Source of the DNA: Novosphingobium kaempferiae
GTDB taxonomy: Bacteria > Pseudomonadota > Alphaproteobacteria > Sphingomonadales > Sphingomonadaceae
NCBI RefSeq assembly: GCF_021227995.1
Contig: NZ_CP089301.1
Coordinates: 930,001 to 994,000, forward strand
Direction: 5' to 3'
Length of the DNA: 64,000 nt
Shown: in pieces, positions 17,258 to 25,549 of the stretch
Layout: every line of letters begins with the position of its first letter
Numbering within the stretch: position 1 is the first letter of the stretch
Position numbers and translations under genes: made by a program
The notes under the pieces: model-generated
Databases searched by the model: none
What the model saw: only the letters and a program-made list of their open reading frames with translations
What the model was told of the DNA's origin: nothing

Positions 17258-17275
17258 CATTCATGATTGTTTTTA
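17258..17275. promoter_or_regulatory. Candidate TetR operator, site 3
   Basis: The word is CATTCATGATTGTTTTTA. The first eight bases match sites 1 and 2 and the T-run follows, as in site 2. It begins four bases after a TATAAC hexamer in front of the ABM pair. Confidence 0.42.
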
Positions 17276-17383
17276 TATCGCGATCGCATATGCTCGAAGC
17301 GAGAGCACGCGCCGGTACGGGCGCGGCATCGGAGAGACCTGCGGGACGCGACTCGCACCCGCGCTGAAAGGAGAGACCGGCAC

Positions 17384-17686
17384 ATGGCCTTCAGCTTCCT
17401 GTCCCGCTTCCGCGTCCGAGACGACCGGCAGGACGACTTCATCGCCCTCGCCCGCGAAATGGAGGAACTGTCCAAGCAGGAACCCGGCACGCTGGCCTAC
17501 AAGTTCTTCCGCCTCGCCGAACCCGGCATGTTCGCCGTGCATGAGAGCTTCGTGGACGAGGCCGCGGACGAGGCGCACATGGCCTACGACCACAACAAGC
17601 CGCTGATCGAGAAGATCGTCGGCTGCATGGAGGGCACTTACGAACGCGAACTGCTGTTCGACCTTGCTCCGCACGGGAGAGCCTGA
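17384..17686 (+). CDS. ABM-domain protein (putative quinol monooxygenase)
   Basis: 100 residues from the ATG at 17384, which has SD GAAAGGAGAG; an upstream frame extension lacks one. The body, LSRFRVRDDRQDDFIALAREMEELSK followed by EPGTLAYKFFRLAEPGMFAVHESF, is the ABM fold. It forms a pair with the next gene, so the two may be a heteromer or duplicated monooxygenase. It is placed under a candidate TetR operator. Confidence 0.82.
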   Translation: MAFSFLSRFRVRDDRQDDFIALAREMEELSKQEPGTLAYKFFRLAEPGMFAVHESFVDEAADEAHMAYDHNKPLIEKIVGCMEGTYERELLFDLAPHGRA

Positions 17687-17690
17687 GCCC

Positions 17691-17987
17691 ATGCCCGCGA
17701 AGAGCTTCATCGCCCAGCTGCGCACCCGTCCCGAGAAGCGCGCCGACATGATCGCGCTGCAATCCGAACTGAAGGGCCTCGTCTTCGAGAACGAGCCGGA
17801 CGCGCTCGTCTACGAACTGTTCCAGTCGGAGGCCGATCCCGATCTCTTCCAAGTCGTCGCCACCTTCCGGGACGATGCCGCCTACGAAAAGCACATGCAC
17901 ATCGACTTCCACGACCGGCTGGTCCCGCCGATCCTAGAATGCGTGGCCGAGGACATGAAGCTGGAGTTCTACCGCTCGCTGCCGTGA
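17691..17987 (+). CDS. ABM-domain protein (putative quinol monooxygenase)
   Basis: 98 residues from ATG 17691 (SD GGGAGAG), four bases after the stop of the previous ABM gene. The sequence AKSFIAQLRTRPEKRADMIALQSELKG and EPDALVYELFQSEADPDLFQVVATF match the ABM family and are only partly similar to the first copy. It is transcribed toward the FAD monooxygenase gene, with a shortened REP element between. Confidence 0.82.
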   Translation: MPAKSFIAQLRTRPEKRADMIALQSELKGLVFENEPDALVYELFQSEADPDLFQVVATFRDDAAYEKHMHIDFHDRLVPPILECVAEDMKLEFYRSLP

Positions 17988-18000
17988 GCAGATAAGCCGT

Positions 18001-18041
18001 CGTCATTGCGAGCCACAGGCTTCGCTGCGCTCGCAATGACG
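18001..18041. repeat. REP-like repeat, shortened copy 5
   Basis: CGTCATTGCGAGCC at one end and GCTCGCAATGACG at the other, with most of the inner stem missing (41 bases instead of about 78). It is in the convergent gap between the second ABM gene and the FAD monooxygenase. Confidence 0.85.
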
Positions 18042-18054
18042 CGGTTTTACGGCC

Positions 18055-19254
18055 TCAGACGATCGCCGCCGCTTCGCGCAAGCTTGCGATCATCGACTGG
18101 CGCAGCAGGTACTGGCGGCGCGCATCGTCGTCGGTCTGCATCGAGAGCATCTTCTCGCGGCGACGGGCATGGGCCTCGCCCTGACCGCCGCGCATGATCT
18201 CCATGTTCTCGATGGTCTGCTGTTGCGTGAAGCTGTGCGTCATGGTGCGACGCTGGCGGTCGAACACGTCGAGCAGTTCGTCGTCCGCGCCCTTGAGCAC
18301 GTCGACCAGCTTCTCGCACAGGTTGAACGCGTCATGCACGCCGCTGTTCATGCCGAAGCCCCCCAGCGGGTTGTTGAGGTGCGCGGAGTCGCCGATCAGC
18401 AGCACGCGGTCCTTGCGGAACTGCTTCGCCACGCGCTGATGGACGCGATAGATCGTGCGGTGGCGCGTCTGGACGCTCTCGCCGTCCTTGAGGAAGCCGC
18501 CGAAGACGCGGTTCTTCTTGTCCTCGGACAGCAGTTCCTCGGTCGTCTCCTCGTTGGCGGGGACAAGCACGCGCCACAGCGTCGGCACGCGAAGCAGCAC
18601 CATCCACTCGTCTGCATCCGAAACGTAGTTGACGTAGGCGAGGTCCGGGATCTCGTCGCGGATCTCCTGCTCGGTCGACAGGCACAGGAAGCGCTCGGGA
18701 TAGGTGAACCCGTCGAATTCGATGCCGAGCCACTTGCGCACGATCGAACTCGCGCCGTCCGCGCCGATCAGATAGTCGGCGCGCACGCGCACGATCTCGG
18801 TCGGCGTCTCCAGCGCCACGTCGACGCCCTCGTCGTCCTGCTGGAACCAGACGAGGCGGTGGTTGAACAGCACCTCGGCGTTGGGCTCCTCGGTCAGCCG
18901 GTCAGACAGCTTGCGCGACAGGTGGTACTGCTCACACTGCAGGCGGAAAGGATATTTGGTGTCGCCCGCCAGTTCGCCGAAGTCGAAGGGATAGATCTCG
19001 CCCGACTTGCGGTCGCGCCAGTGATACACCGGCGACTTGAGGCCCATGCCCATCAGGTAGTCGGTGACCTTGATCTGGTCGAGCATCTCCAGCGTCGGCG
19101 GATGGAACGTGGAGGCCCGAAGGTCCGCCGCATTGTCCGCACCGGTCTCGGCCAGGATCACGTCCACGCCGTTCATCGCCAGATACATCGCGGCGACACT
19201 GCCCACCGGTCCCGCCCCCGCGACGACGACCTGCACCCGCTTGATATTGGTCAT
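18055..19254 (-). CDS. FAD-dependent monooxygenase (aromatic hydroxylase type)
   Basis: 399 residues from the ATG at 19254 (SD AAGGAG). It is a class A flavin monooxygenase: GxGxxG in VVVAGAGPVGSVAA, the DG motif in YLIGADGASSIVRKWLG and the second FAD motif VLLIGDSAHLNNPLGGFGMN. It hydroxylates an aromatic or heteroaromatic ring using NAD(P)H and O2; relatives include PHBH, MhpA and NicC-type enzymes. It is the last gene of the 23023-18055 operon, although chemically it would act first. A GC hairpin (19272-19295) stands directly before it. Confidence 0.9.
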   Translation of the reverse strand: MTNIKRVQVVVAGAGPVGSVAAMYLAMNGVDVILAETGADNAADLRASTFHPPTLEMLDQIKVTDYLMGMGLKSPVYHWRDRKSGEIYPFDFGELAGDTKYPFRLQCEQYHLSRKLSDRLTEEPNAEVLFNHRLVWFQQDDEGVDVALETPTEIVRVRADYLIGADGASSIVRKWLGIEFDGFTYPERFLCLSTEQEIRDEIPDLAYVNYVSDADEWMVLLRVPTLWRVLVPANEETTEELLSEDKKNRVFGGFLKDGESVQTRHRTIYRVHQRVAKQFRKDRVLLIGDSAHLNNPLGGFGMNSGVHDAFNLCEKLVDVLKGADDELLDVFDRQRRTMTHSFTQQQTIENMEIMRGGQGEAHARRREKMLSMQTDDDARRQYLLRQSMIASLREAAAIV

Positions 19255-19271
19255 TTTCCCTGTTCTCCTTG

Positions 19272-19295
19272 GCCCGGCCTCATTCAAGGCCGGGC
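19272..19295. promoter_or_regulatory. GC hairpin before the FAD monooxygenase gene
   Basis: GCCCGGCCT and AGGCCGGGC pair around a short CATTCA loop, in the 64-base gap between the isomerase-fold gene and the monooxygenase. There is no T-run on either strand, so it is more likely an mRNA stabiliser or processing point than a terminator. Confidence 0.5.
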
Positions 19296-19318
19296 GCGGA
19301 TCGGATTCAAAGTCGTTG

Positions 19319-20080
19319 TCAGAACTCGGCCATCAGGCGGCCAAAACCGTCGATCTGGTCGTCGATCCCGTTGGCGCGCAGGGCGTGCCAGTACGTCGCG
19401 GTGTTGATCGCGATCACCGGCTTGCCCAGCCAGGTCTCGGCGGCGGCAGCGAAGCGCATGCAGTCGAGGTTGGTGCCGACTTGGATCAGCGCGTCCACGT
19501 CATCCCCGTCGAGGTACTTGAAGGTTTCGCGCAGCGAGGCCTCGGTCGTCTCGGCGATGGCGATCCAGCTCGGCCGCTCCAGCGCGACATCGCGCACCGT
19601 CTCGTAGCCGTAGTCCGAGAGGAAGTTCTTCACTTCGGCATTGGCGGTCGGGAAGTAGGGCGAGAGGAAGGCGACCTTCTTTATCCCGCCGTAGGCTTCC
19701 AGCGCCTTCACGGTCGCTTCCGCGCCGGTCGAGACGCCAAGGCCGGACACTTCCTCCACCTGCTCGCGCCACTTGCGGCCGCCCTCGGCGCCGTTGAAGA
19801 AGGTGACGGCGGACATGCCCATGACGAGATAGTTCGGCTCGCAGGTCAGCACGCGGCGCACGGCGTCGTGCGTCATCTCGCTGATCTTCCACGCACCCGC
19901 CATGAAAGTCTCGTTGGAGACCGCCTGCGCGTTGTCGACGTGGATGCGGGCGTAGTGGTTGGTCACGCCGCGCGGGCGCAGGTCATCGAAGTCGGGCTGG
20001 ACGATGGTGTTGGTCGACGGCCCGAGCACGCCGAACTTCATGCGATAACCCTGCCTGTCCTTGCTGCGAATGGTGGTCAT
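19319..20080 (-). CDS. Maleate isomerase / arylmalonate decarboxylase-fold protein
   Basis: 253 residues from the ATG at 20080 (SD GGAGAATG). It belongs to the Asp/Glu racemase superfamily: KFGVLGPSTNTIVQPDFDDLRP at the start, VAFLSPYFPTANAEVKNFL in the second half, and WLGKPVIAINTATYWHALR near the end. Family enzymes use a cysteine in each half. Here the first position reads VMGMSAVTFF (M/S in place of C-T/S) and the second QVGTNLDCMRF (G where SCTNL has Cys, with a Cys four residues on). So a standard isomerase or racemase mechanism is doubtful. It is in an operon with LeuCD-type hydro-lyase and a lyase, pointing to a maleate-like diacid. Confidence 0.8.
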   Translation of the reverse strand: MTTIRSKDRQGYRMKFGVLGPSTNTIVQPDFDDLRPRGVTNHYARIHVDNAQAVSNETFMAGAWKISEMTHDAVRRVLTCEPNYLVMGMSAVTFFNGAEGGRKWREQVEEVSGLGVSTGAEATVKALEAYGGIKKVAFLSPYFPTANAEVKNFLSDYGYETVRDVALERPSWIAIAETTEASLRETFKYLDGDDVDALIQVGTNLDCMRFAAAAETWLGKPVIAINTATYWHALRANGIDDQIDGFGRLMAEF

Positions 20081-20114
20081 GTCATTCTCCGTAAGAGGTG
20101 GAGCCGGGGGGATT

Positions 20115-20714
20115 TCAGACCGCGCCCGCGAGCCATGGCTCTGCGGTCGCGACACGCGCTTCGTGAGCGCTGATCGCATCGTCCTCGCCGCGCGTGAGCG
20201 CGATCTCGTCGAGGCCGTCGATCAGGCAGGCGCGGCGGAAAGAGTCGATGCGGAACGGCCAGCGCTGACCGTCGGGCGTCTCGATCACCTGTTCGATGAG
20301 GTCGGCCTTCAGCGTGCCGGCAGCGCCGTCGTTCTGCGCCACCGCCATGAGCGGTGCGATGGCCGCCTCGTCGACAAAGGCGGTGAGGATGCCGTTCTTG
20401 AAGGCGTTGCTGGAAAAGATGTCCGAGAAGCTCGGCGCGATCACGACGCGGATACCGATGTCGGCAATGGCCCAGGCGGCATGCTCGCGGCTCGATCCGC
20501 AGCCGAAGTTGGCCCCCGCGACGAGCAGCGGCGCGCCCTTCCAGCGCGGATCGCCGAACACGGTGACGCCGCTCTCGCGCAGCGCATCGAACGCACCCGC
20601 GCCGAGGCCGACCTTGCTGATCGTCTTGAGCCAGTCCGAACCGATGATCTGGTCGGTATCGACATTGGCGAGGCCCAGCGGATAGGCGCGCCCTTCAACC
20701 ACGGTCATGGTCAT
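20115..20714 (-). CDS. leuD: 3-isopropylmalate dehydratase-type hydro-lyase, small subunit (LeuD-like)
   Basis: 199 residues from ATG 20714, which overlaps the large-subunit stop (ATGA). The swivelling aconitase domain shows [14 protein letters not shown] and [16 protein letters not shown]. Length and motifs fit LeuD. The neighbours (a KKCGH lyase, isomerase-fold protein and monooxygenase rather than leuA or leuB) make a catabolic hydro-lyase acting on maleate, citraconate or dimethylmaleate at least as likely as leucine synthesis; the symbol marks homology only. Confidence 0.88.
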   Translation of the reverse strand: MTMTVVEGRAYPLGLANVDTDQIIGSDWLKTISKVGLGAGAFDALRESGVTVFGDPRWKGAPLLVAGANFGCGSSREHAAWAIADIGIRVVIAPSFSDIFSSNAFKNGILTAFVDEAAIAPLMAVAQNDGAAGTLKADLIEQVIETPDGQRWPFRIDSFRRACLIDGLDEIALTRGEDDAISAHEARVATAEPWLAGAV

Positions 20715-22147
20715 GCGGTTTCTCCAAGGTAGTCGCGAACGTCGGCAAGGTGCCCCGCGACGCCCGCCGCCGCCGCCATCGCGGGGCTCATCAGGTGCGT
20801 GCGCGCGTCCGGGCCCTGGCGGCCGACGAAGTTGCGGTTGGAGGTGGAAGCGCAGCGACCCAGCGGCGGGATCACGTCCGGGTTCATGCCGAGGCACGCC
20901 GAGCAGCCCGGCTCGCGCCATTCGAACCCGGCGTCGAGGAAGATGCGGTCGAGTCCTTCGGCTTCGGCCATCAGCTTGACGAGGCCCGAGCCCGGCACGA
21001 CGATGGCGGACTGGATGCGCTCCGACAGGTGGCGGCCTTCGAGCACCTTCGCGGCGGCGCGCAAGTCCTCGATGCGGCTGTTGGTGCAGCTGCCGATGAA
21101 GACGTGGTCGACCGCGACCTCCTCCATGGCCTGCCCCGGCGCGATGCCCATGTAATCGAGCGCACGGGCAACAGCGGCGCGGCGCCCCTCGTCGGCGATG
21201 TCCTCCAGCTTCGGCGCGGCGCCGGTGATGGCGACGACCTGCTCGGGATTGGTGCCCCAGGTGACGCTGGGCGCGATCTCCGCGGCGTCGATGACGACCG
21301 ACTTGTCGAACACCGCGCCGTCATCGCTGCGCAGGGTGCGCCAGTGCGCGACGGCGCGTTCCCATTGCTCACCCTTCGGGGCCATCGGGCGGCCCTTGAG
21401 GTAGGCGAACGTCGTCTCGTCCGGCGCGAAGAGGCCGGCGCGGGCACCCGCCTCGATCGACATGTTGGAGACGGTCAGGCGCTCCTCGATGGTCATCCCC
21501 TCGAACGCGGAGCCGCGATACTCGATGACATGGCCGATGCCGCCGCCGACGCCGATGCGGGCGATGACGGCGAGGATCACGTCCTTCGCCGAGACGCCAT
21601 GGCCAAGCCTGCCTTCGACGCGGATCTCCATCGACTTCGAACGCGCCATGCGCAGCGTCTGCGTGGCCAGCACATGCTCGACCTCGGTGGTGCCGATGCC
21701 GAAGGCCAGCGCGCCCAGCGCCCCGTGCGCGGCGGTGTGGCTGTCGCCGCAGACGAGAGTGCAGCCCGGCAGCGTGAAGCCCTGCTCCGGCCCGACGACG
21801 TGGACGATGCCCTGCTCGGGCGAGGTCGCGGTGAAGAACGGCACGCCGAACTCGGCGACGTTCGCCTCAAGCGCGGCGAGCTGCGCAGCGCTGGCGGGAT
21901 CCTCCACCGGGATCAGCGCGCCGGAGGCATCGACGCGTGGCGTCGTCGGCACGTTATGGTCCGGCATCGCCAGCGTCAGGTCGGTCCGGCGCACCGGCAG
22001 CCCGGCCTTGCGCAGCCCCTCGAAGGCCTGCGCGGAACTGACTTCGTGGACCAGATGACGGTCGATGTAGATGAGGCTAGTGCCGTCATCGCGGCTGGAG
22101 ACGACGTGTGCGTCCCAGATCTTCTCGTAGAGGGTACGTGCGGTCAT
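20711..22147 (-). CDS. leuC: 3-isopropylmalate dehydratase-type hydro-lyase, large subunit (LeuC-like)
   Basis: 478 residues of the aconitase superfamily with the three [4Fe-4S] cysteines visible in [21 protein letters not shown] and [13 protein letters not shown]. It opens [16 protein letters not shown] as LeuC does and keeps [11 protein letters not shown]. It is 18 bases downstream of the lyase gene and overlaps the small subunit by four bases. With LeuD it adds or removes water across a C=C in a diacid. The closest biosynthetic role is leucine, but the context is catabolic. Confidence 0.9.
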   Translation of the reverse strand: MTARTLYEKIWDAHVVSSRDDGTSLIYIDRHLVHEVSSAQAFEGLRKAGLPVRRTDLTLAMPDHNVPTTPRVDASGALIPVEDPASAAQLAALEANVAEFGVPFFTATSPEQGIVHVVGPEQGFTLPGCTLVCGDSHTAAHGALGALAFGIGTTEVEHVLATQTLRMARSKSMEIRVEGRLGHGVSAKDVILAVIARIGVGGGIGHVIEYRGSAFEGMTIEERLTVSNMSIEAGARAGLFAPDETTFAYLKGRPMAPKGEQWERAVAHWRTLRSDDGAVFDKSVVIDAAEIAPSVTWGTNPEQVVAITGAAPKLEDIADEGRRAAVARALDYMGIAPGQAMEEVAVDHVFIGSCTNSRIEDLRAAAKVLEGRHLSERIQSAIVVPGSGLVKLMAEAEGLDRIFLDAGFEWREPGCSACLGMNPDVIPPLGRCASTSNRNFVGRQGPDARTHLMSPAMAAAAGVAGHLADVRDYLGETA

Positions 22148-22165
22148 GGTTCTCGATCCCCTCGC

Positions 22166-23023
22166 TCAGTCCTGCGCCCAGCGCTTCTCGAACGCCCAGA
22201 CGTCCTCGAAGCCGATCAGGCTGCAGAAGCGCTTGAAGTCGAACATCTCGTCGTTGCTTGGCGCGTCGCCCGCGCGCAGGCGGCGGAACGCCTGCTCCAT
22301 CGCCTGCGCGGCGACGAGCGATGCCATCGCCGGGTAGATCGCGATGGAGTAGCCCAACGCCTCAAGCTCGGCTGGCGAGACAATCGGGGTCAGGCCGCCG
22401 TGCGCCATGTTCGCCAGCATCGGCAGGTCGAAGGCGGACGTGATCGCGCGCACTTCCTCATGGCTGGTCAGCGCTTCGGGGAAGAGCACGTCGGCACCAG
22501 CCTTCGCATAGGCCTCCATGCGGCGCATGACGCCGTCGTAGCCCTCGGACTGGCGCGCGTCGGTGCGGGCGATGACGAGGAAGTCCTCGGACGAGCGCGC
22601 ATCGCAGGCGACCTCGATCTTGCGCGCCATCTCCTCGACCGGGATCACCCGCTTGAAGGGCGTGTGGCCGCACTTCTTCGGGAACTCCTGGTCCTCGATC
22701 TGGATCGCGGTGACGCCCGCCGCCTCGTAGCCGCGAACGGTGTGGTGGACGTTGAGCAGGCCGCCGAAGCCGGTGTCCGCATCCGCGATCACCGCCGCCT
22801 TGGACGACTGCACCAGCGTCGCCATGCGATCGGTCATCTGCGTGACCGATGCGATCCCGGCATCGGGCAGGCCATGCGCGGAGGCCGTCAGCCAGTACCC
22901 TGAACCGTAGACGACCTCGAAGTCGCACTGCGCGGCGACGACGGCGGAGATCATGTCCTGGATACCCGGTGCGGTCACGAACCTGCCTTCGGCAAGCATC
23001 TGTCTCAGGATCGGCTGCGCCAT
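22166..23023 (-). CDS. Isocitrate lyase/PEP mutase family lyase (2,3-dimethylmalate or 2-methylisocitrate lyase-like)
   Basis: 285 residues of a TIM-barrel lyase. The metal site reads VIADADTGFGG and the catalytic gating loop QEFPKKCGHTPFK, the KKCGH motif of true C-C lyases (mutases lack the Cys). The end has the helical swap segment PSNDEMFDFKRFCSLIGFEDV. It would cleave a 2-hydroxy diacid into pyruvate, glyoxylate or oxaloacetate plus a smaller acid. First gene of the five-gene operon 23023-18055, divergent from an IclR regulator at 23216. The product pairing with the LeuCD-type hydro-lyase resembles the dimethylmaleate hydratase and lyase steps of nicotinate fermentation. Confidence 0.88.
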   Translation of the reverse strand: MAQPILRQMLAEGRFVTAPGIQDMISAVVAAQCDFEVVYGSGYWLTASAHGLPDAGIASVTQMTDRMATLVQSSKAAVIADADTGFGGLLNVHHTVRGYEAAGVTAIQIEDQEFPKKCGHTPFKRVIPVEEMARKIEVACDARSSEDFLVIARTDARQSEGYDGVMRRMEAYAKAGADVLFPEALTSHEEVRAITSAFDLPMLANMAHGGLTPIVSPAELEALGYSIAIYPAMASLVAAQAMEQAFRRLRAGDAPSNDEMFDFKRFCSLIGFEDVWAFEKRWAQD

Positions 23024-23215
23024 GGTGTCCTCGTCTCGATGTGAAGCGTGCGGACGCTCGGGCGTCCCTTGTCGCCTTCCGTCCTATTCCGGGATCGGCC
23101 GCAGCCGAACCGCGATTACGGCACATGTTCACCCTGTGGACATTGCAGTGCAGCATTGGCATGATGTCCGCGTCGGACCGCTTACAGGCGGCCGCCAACA
23201 TGAGGGCCGCAGACT
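23024..23215. promoter_or_regulatory. Divergent promoter region, lyase operon / IclR
   Basis: This 192-base intergenic region contains TGCGGACGC at 23049-23057 and the perfect dyad GTCCG-CGT-CGGAC at 23166-23178. Similar GTCCGC/GCGGAC words stand before the other IclR pair (27410-27447). These are candidate IclR-family operators. Confidence 0.42.
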
Positions 23216-24037
23216 TTGGACAATGGAATTCCAATCCGCTCGTTGTCACGTGGCATCGCCGTGCTCCAGGCGATCAACCGGAGCGGCTCGGCGACGCTTA
23301 CCGACATCGCAAAGGCCTGCAATCTGCCGTTTCCGACCGTCTCGCGGTTGGTCCAGTCGCTCCAGCACGAAGGCCTGATCGAGCGCGAGCCGAACCGCCG
23401 TCGCTATCGTCCGACGGCACTGGTCCAGACCCTCGCGCATGGGTTCCAGGGCGATGCTCGCCTGGTGAAAGCTGCGCGCCCGCACATCGTCGAACTGACG
23501 CGGATGGTGGGCTGGCCGATCACGCTATCGACGCACGTCGGTCACTCGATGGTCATCCGCGATTCGACCCATGCGCTGAGTGCGCTGACCTTCAACGAAT
23601 ACTTCCCCGGCTACGCCAGCCCGCTGCTGGAGACCGCCGCCGGACTGATCTACATCGCCTCCATCGACGAAGCGGAGCGCGAAGCGCTGGTCGCCTCGAT
23701 GAAGGTGCTCGAAAACCCGGAATGGGACCACGCCATCGGACTTGCCGAGGATCAGGGCTTCCTCGCCCAGTTGCGCGATCAGGGCTACGCGACGCGCAGC
23801 TTCAACCGCTTCACCCGCAATCCCGGCAAGACGTCCTCGCTGGCCGCCGCCGTGTTCGAGGGCGAGCGGCCGGTCGGCACGATCTCGCTCGCCTTCTTCG
23901 CCTCGGCCATGAAGATGGAGGACGCGGTGAGCCGCTTCTCCGAACTCATCCGCACCTGCGCCGCCGCGATCAGCGCCGAACTGTCGATCGACGCCGAATT
24001 GCCGGACGGAGAGCCCGAAGCCGATCAGCGCGCCTGA
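23216..24037 (+). CDS. IclR family transcriptional regulator
   Basis: 273 residues from TTG 23216 (GAGGG nine bases upstream). Winged helix: IRSLSRGIAVLQAINRSGSATLTDIAKACNLPFPTVSRLV, then the IclR effector domain with AAGLIYIAS and KTSSLAAAVFEGERPVGTISL. It is divergent from the lyase/LeuCD/monooxygenase operon and probably controls it in response to a pathway acid or aromatic. Its 3' end overlaps the 3' end of the isochorismatase-fold gene on the other strand by 13 bases. Confidence 0.9.
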   Translation: MDNGIPIRSLSRGIAVLQAINRSGSATLTDIAKACNLPFPTVSRLVQSLQHEGLIEREPNRRRYRPTALVQTLAHGFQGDARLVKAARPHIVELTRMVGWPITLSTHVGHSMVIRDSTHALSALTFNEYFPGYASPLLETAAGLIYIASIDEAEREALVASMKVLENPEWDHAIGLAEDQGFLAQLRDQGYATRSFNRFTRNPGKTSSLAAAVFEGERPVGTISLAFFASAMKMEDAVSRFSELIRTCAAAISAELSIDAELPDGEPEADQRA

Positions 24038-24708
24038 AGCCAGTCTACCACCGCGCTGACGGGCAGAATGTCCGCGTACTTGAGCTGCATGTCGGTCAGG
24101 TTGGCGAAGTGCGGGCTTTCGTGCTTGTCCGCCGTCGTCTCGATGGGAACGATGGTGCGGTAGCCGTGGCTGACGCTGTCCACCGCCGTCGCACGCACGC
24201 AGCCGGAGGTCGAGCCGCCGGTGACGACCACCGTATCGACACCGTGCCACGTCAGCAGGCTATTTAGATGCGTTTCGTGAAACGCGGATGCCATTCGCTT
24301 GTCGAACACCGCGTCCACGCTCTCGTCCACCTCGCAGCGCGGGTCGAAGGCGTGGCGCTCGCTGCCGACGCGGATCGACTGGAGCGCGTCCTCGCCATCC
24401 TCGCGCATGCCCCAGACGCCGCAGTCCGCGCCGCCCGCCATGTAGGCGACGCGCGTCCAGATCACCGGCATCCCCTTCTCACGCGCCAAGCGGGAGATCG
24501 TGTTGACGTGCTCGATCTGGCGCGGGTCGGTCTCGTATGCGGTCACGAAGCGGTCGAGCCGCGTGTAGGCGCACTGGATGTCTACGTTGACGATGGCGAG
24601 CTTGCTGCCGAACCCGAAGGGGCGACGGGCGGGATTGGCCATGACCTGCTCGAAATACTGGCGGGCGGTCAGCGGCGATTCGACCATATGCGTGCCGACG
24701 AGGGTCAT
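24025..24708 (-). CDS. Isochorismatase-fold cysteine hydrolase (amidohydrolase)
   Basis: 227 residues from ATG 24708 (SD GGAGCAC). The catalytic triad is visible: Asp in IVNVDIQCAY, Lys in VFDKRMASAF and Cys in GGSTSGCVRATAVD. The closest functional groups by appearance are N-carbamoylsarcosine amidase and maleamate amidase (NicF) types, which release ammonia from small amides. It is the last gene of the four-hydrolase operon starting at 27355. An amide substrate would suggest that the degraded compound carries nitrogen. Confidence 0.87.
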   Translation of the reverse strand: MTLVGTHMVESPLTARQYFEQVMANPARRPFGFGSKLAIVNVDIQCAYTRLDRFVTAYETDPRQIEHVNTISRLAREKGMPVIWTRVAYMAGGADCGVWGMREDGEDALQSIRVGSERHAFDPRCEVDESVDAVFDKRMASAFHETHLNSLLTWHGVDTVVVTGGSTSGCVRATAVDSVSHGYRTIVPIETTADKHESPHFANLTDMQLKYADILPVSAVVDWLQAR

Positions 24709-24787
24709 GTGTGCTCCGGTGCTGGGATAGGTAGCATATCGGGCTAGCGGCGGGCACACCGCACGCAAGCCCTGCGCAGCGCTGTCC

Positions 24788-25549
24788 TCATGGAGTGGAA
24801 AGCCCGGCGCAGGCGCGGATGAACCCGACCACACCCGCGTTGAGCCGCTCCACCACCTCGCCGCGCTTCGCGTCGCCGGGCCGCAGGCGTCCGAAGGCGC
24901 CGTCGAAGTAGTGGTCCATCCCTTCGAACACCATCGGCACGCCGCGCGGCGCGGCATCGCAGGAGACGAGATGCTGGCGCCAGTCGTCCACGAAACCGGG
25001 CATCACGTCGGCGGTGCCGGTGACGCAGAGCATGGGCAGCGTGCAGCGGCTCCAGCCTGCCGCGTCGATCACCCCCGGCATCGGCGGCGGTGGGGACAGG
25101 GCAACAACGCAGAGCGGTTCCGGGCCAGGCAGCGGGTCTGTTCCGGTCGCCGGATCAAGTAGCGCCCCGCCCGCGACCTGCGCGATCAACGCCCCGTAGC
25201 TGTGTCCCACCGCCGCATGGCGCGTGATGGGCGGCAACCCGACGATACCTTGAGAGAGCGTTGCGCTTACCAGCGCGAAATCCTCGACGCGGGTGCGCCG
25301 GACTTTCGAAGGATCGTCGATGACTCGCGCGCCGTGCTCCTCGGAATCGAGGTGCATCGGCGCGCAGACCACGAACCCAGCCCGCGCCCAGCGCGTCAGC
25401 AGTACACCATAGCGCGAGGGCGCGGCGTTCACCCCGTGCGAAAAGACGATGCCGATCGGATCGTCTGGCAAGTCGAGCGGCGCGCATATCGTCACGTCCA
25501 CCGCCCTGCCGCCGCTCGCGGCCAGCCGGACGGTGGACGTCGCGATCAT
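24788..25549 (-). CDS. Alpha/beta hydrolase (dienelactone hydrolase-like)
   Basis: 253 residues. It has the nucleophile elbow AVGHSYGAL (Ser), a candidate acid in CVTGTADVMPGF and the histidine in EGMDHYFDGAFG. The opening GIVFSHGVNAAPSRYGVLLTRW gives the oxyanion-hole region. It is a serine hydrolase for an ester, lactone or C-C bond; the substrate is unknown. Its start overlaps the stop of the upstream alpha/beta hydrolase by four bases, so two different alpha/beta hydrolases are made in tandem. Confidence 0.82.
   Translation of the reverse strand: MIATSTVRLAASGGRAVDVTICAPLDLPDDPIGIVFSHGVNAAPSRYGVLLTRWARAGFVVCAPMHLDSEEHGARVIDDPSKVRRTRVEDFALVSATLSQGIVGLPPITRHAAVGHSYGALIAQVAGGALLDPATGTDPLPGPEPLCVVALSPPPPMPGVIDAAGWSRCTLPMLCVTGTADVMPGFVDDWRQHLVSCDAAPRGVPMVFEGMDHYFDGAFGRLRPGDAKRGEVVERLNAGVVGFIRACAGLSTP

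Larger units (their letters stand above)
17079..17383. promoter_or_regulatory. 305-base divergent promoter region with two operator-like words
   Basis: Non-coding stretch between the second TonB receptor (minus) and the ABM pair (plus). It holds CATTCATGTATGTTTTTTTG at 17154-17173 and CATTCATGATTGTTTTTA at 17258-17275, both akin to the site next to the TetR gene (10869-10885). A TATAAC -10-like hexamer at 17249-17254 lies just before the second site, so a bound repressor would cover the start of ABM transcription. A GATAAT-like hexamer for the receptor is at 17127-17132 (minus). Confidence 0.55.

Noticed and set aside
20115-22147. Firm assignment of LeuCD to leucine biosynthesis
   Set aside because: Motifs fit, but leuA/leuB are absent and the genes are embedded in a catabolic operon; kept as LeuC/LeuD-type hydro-lyase.
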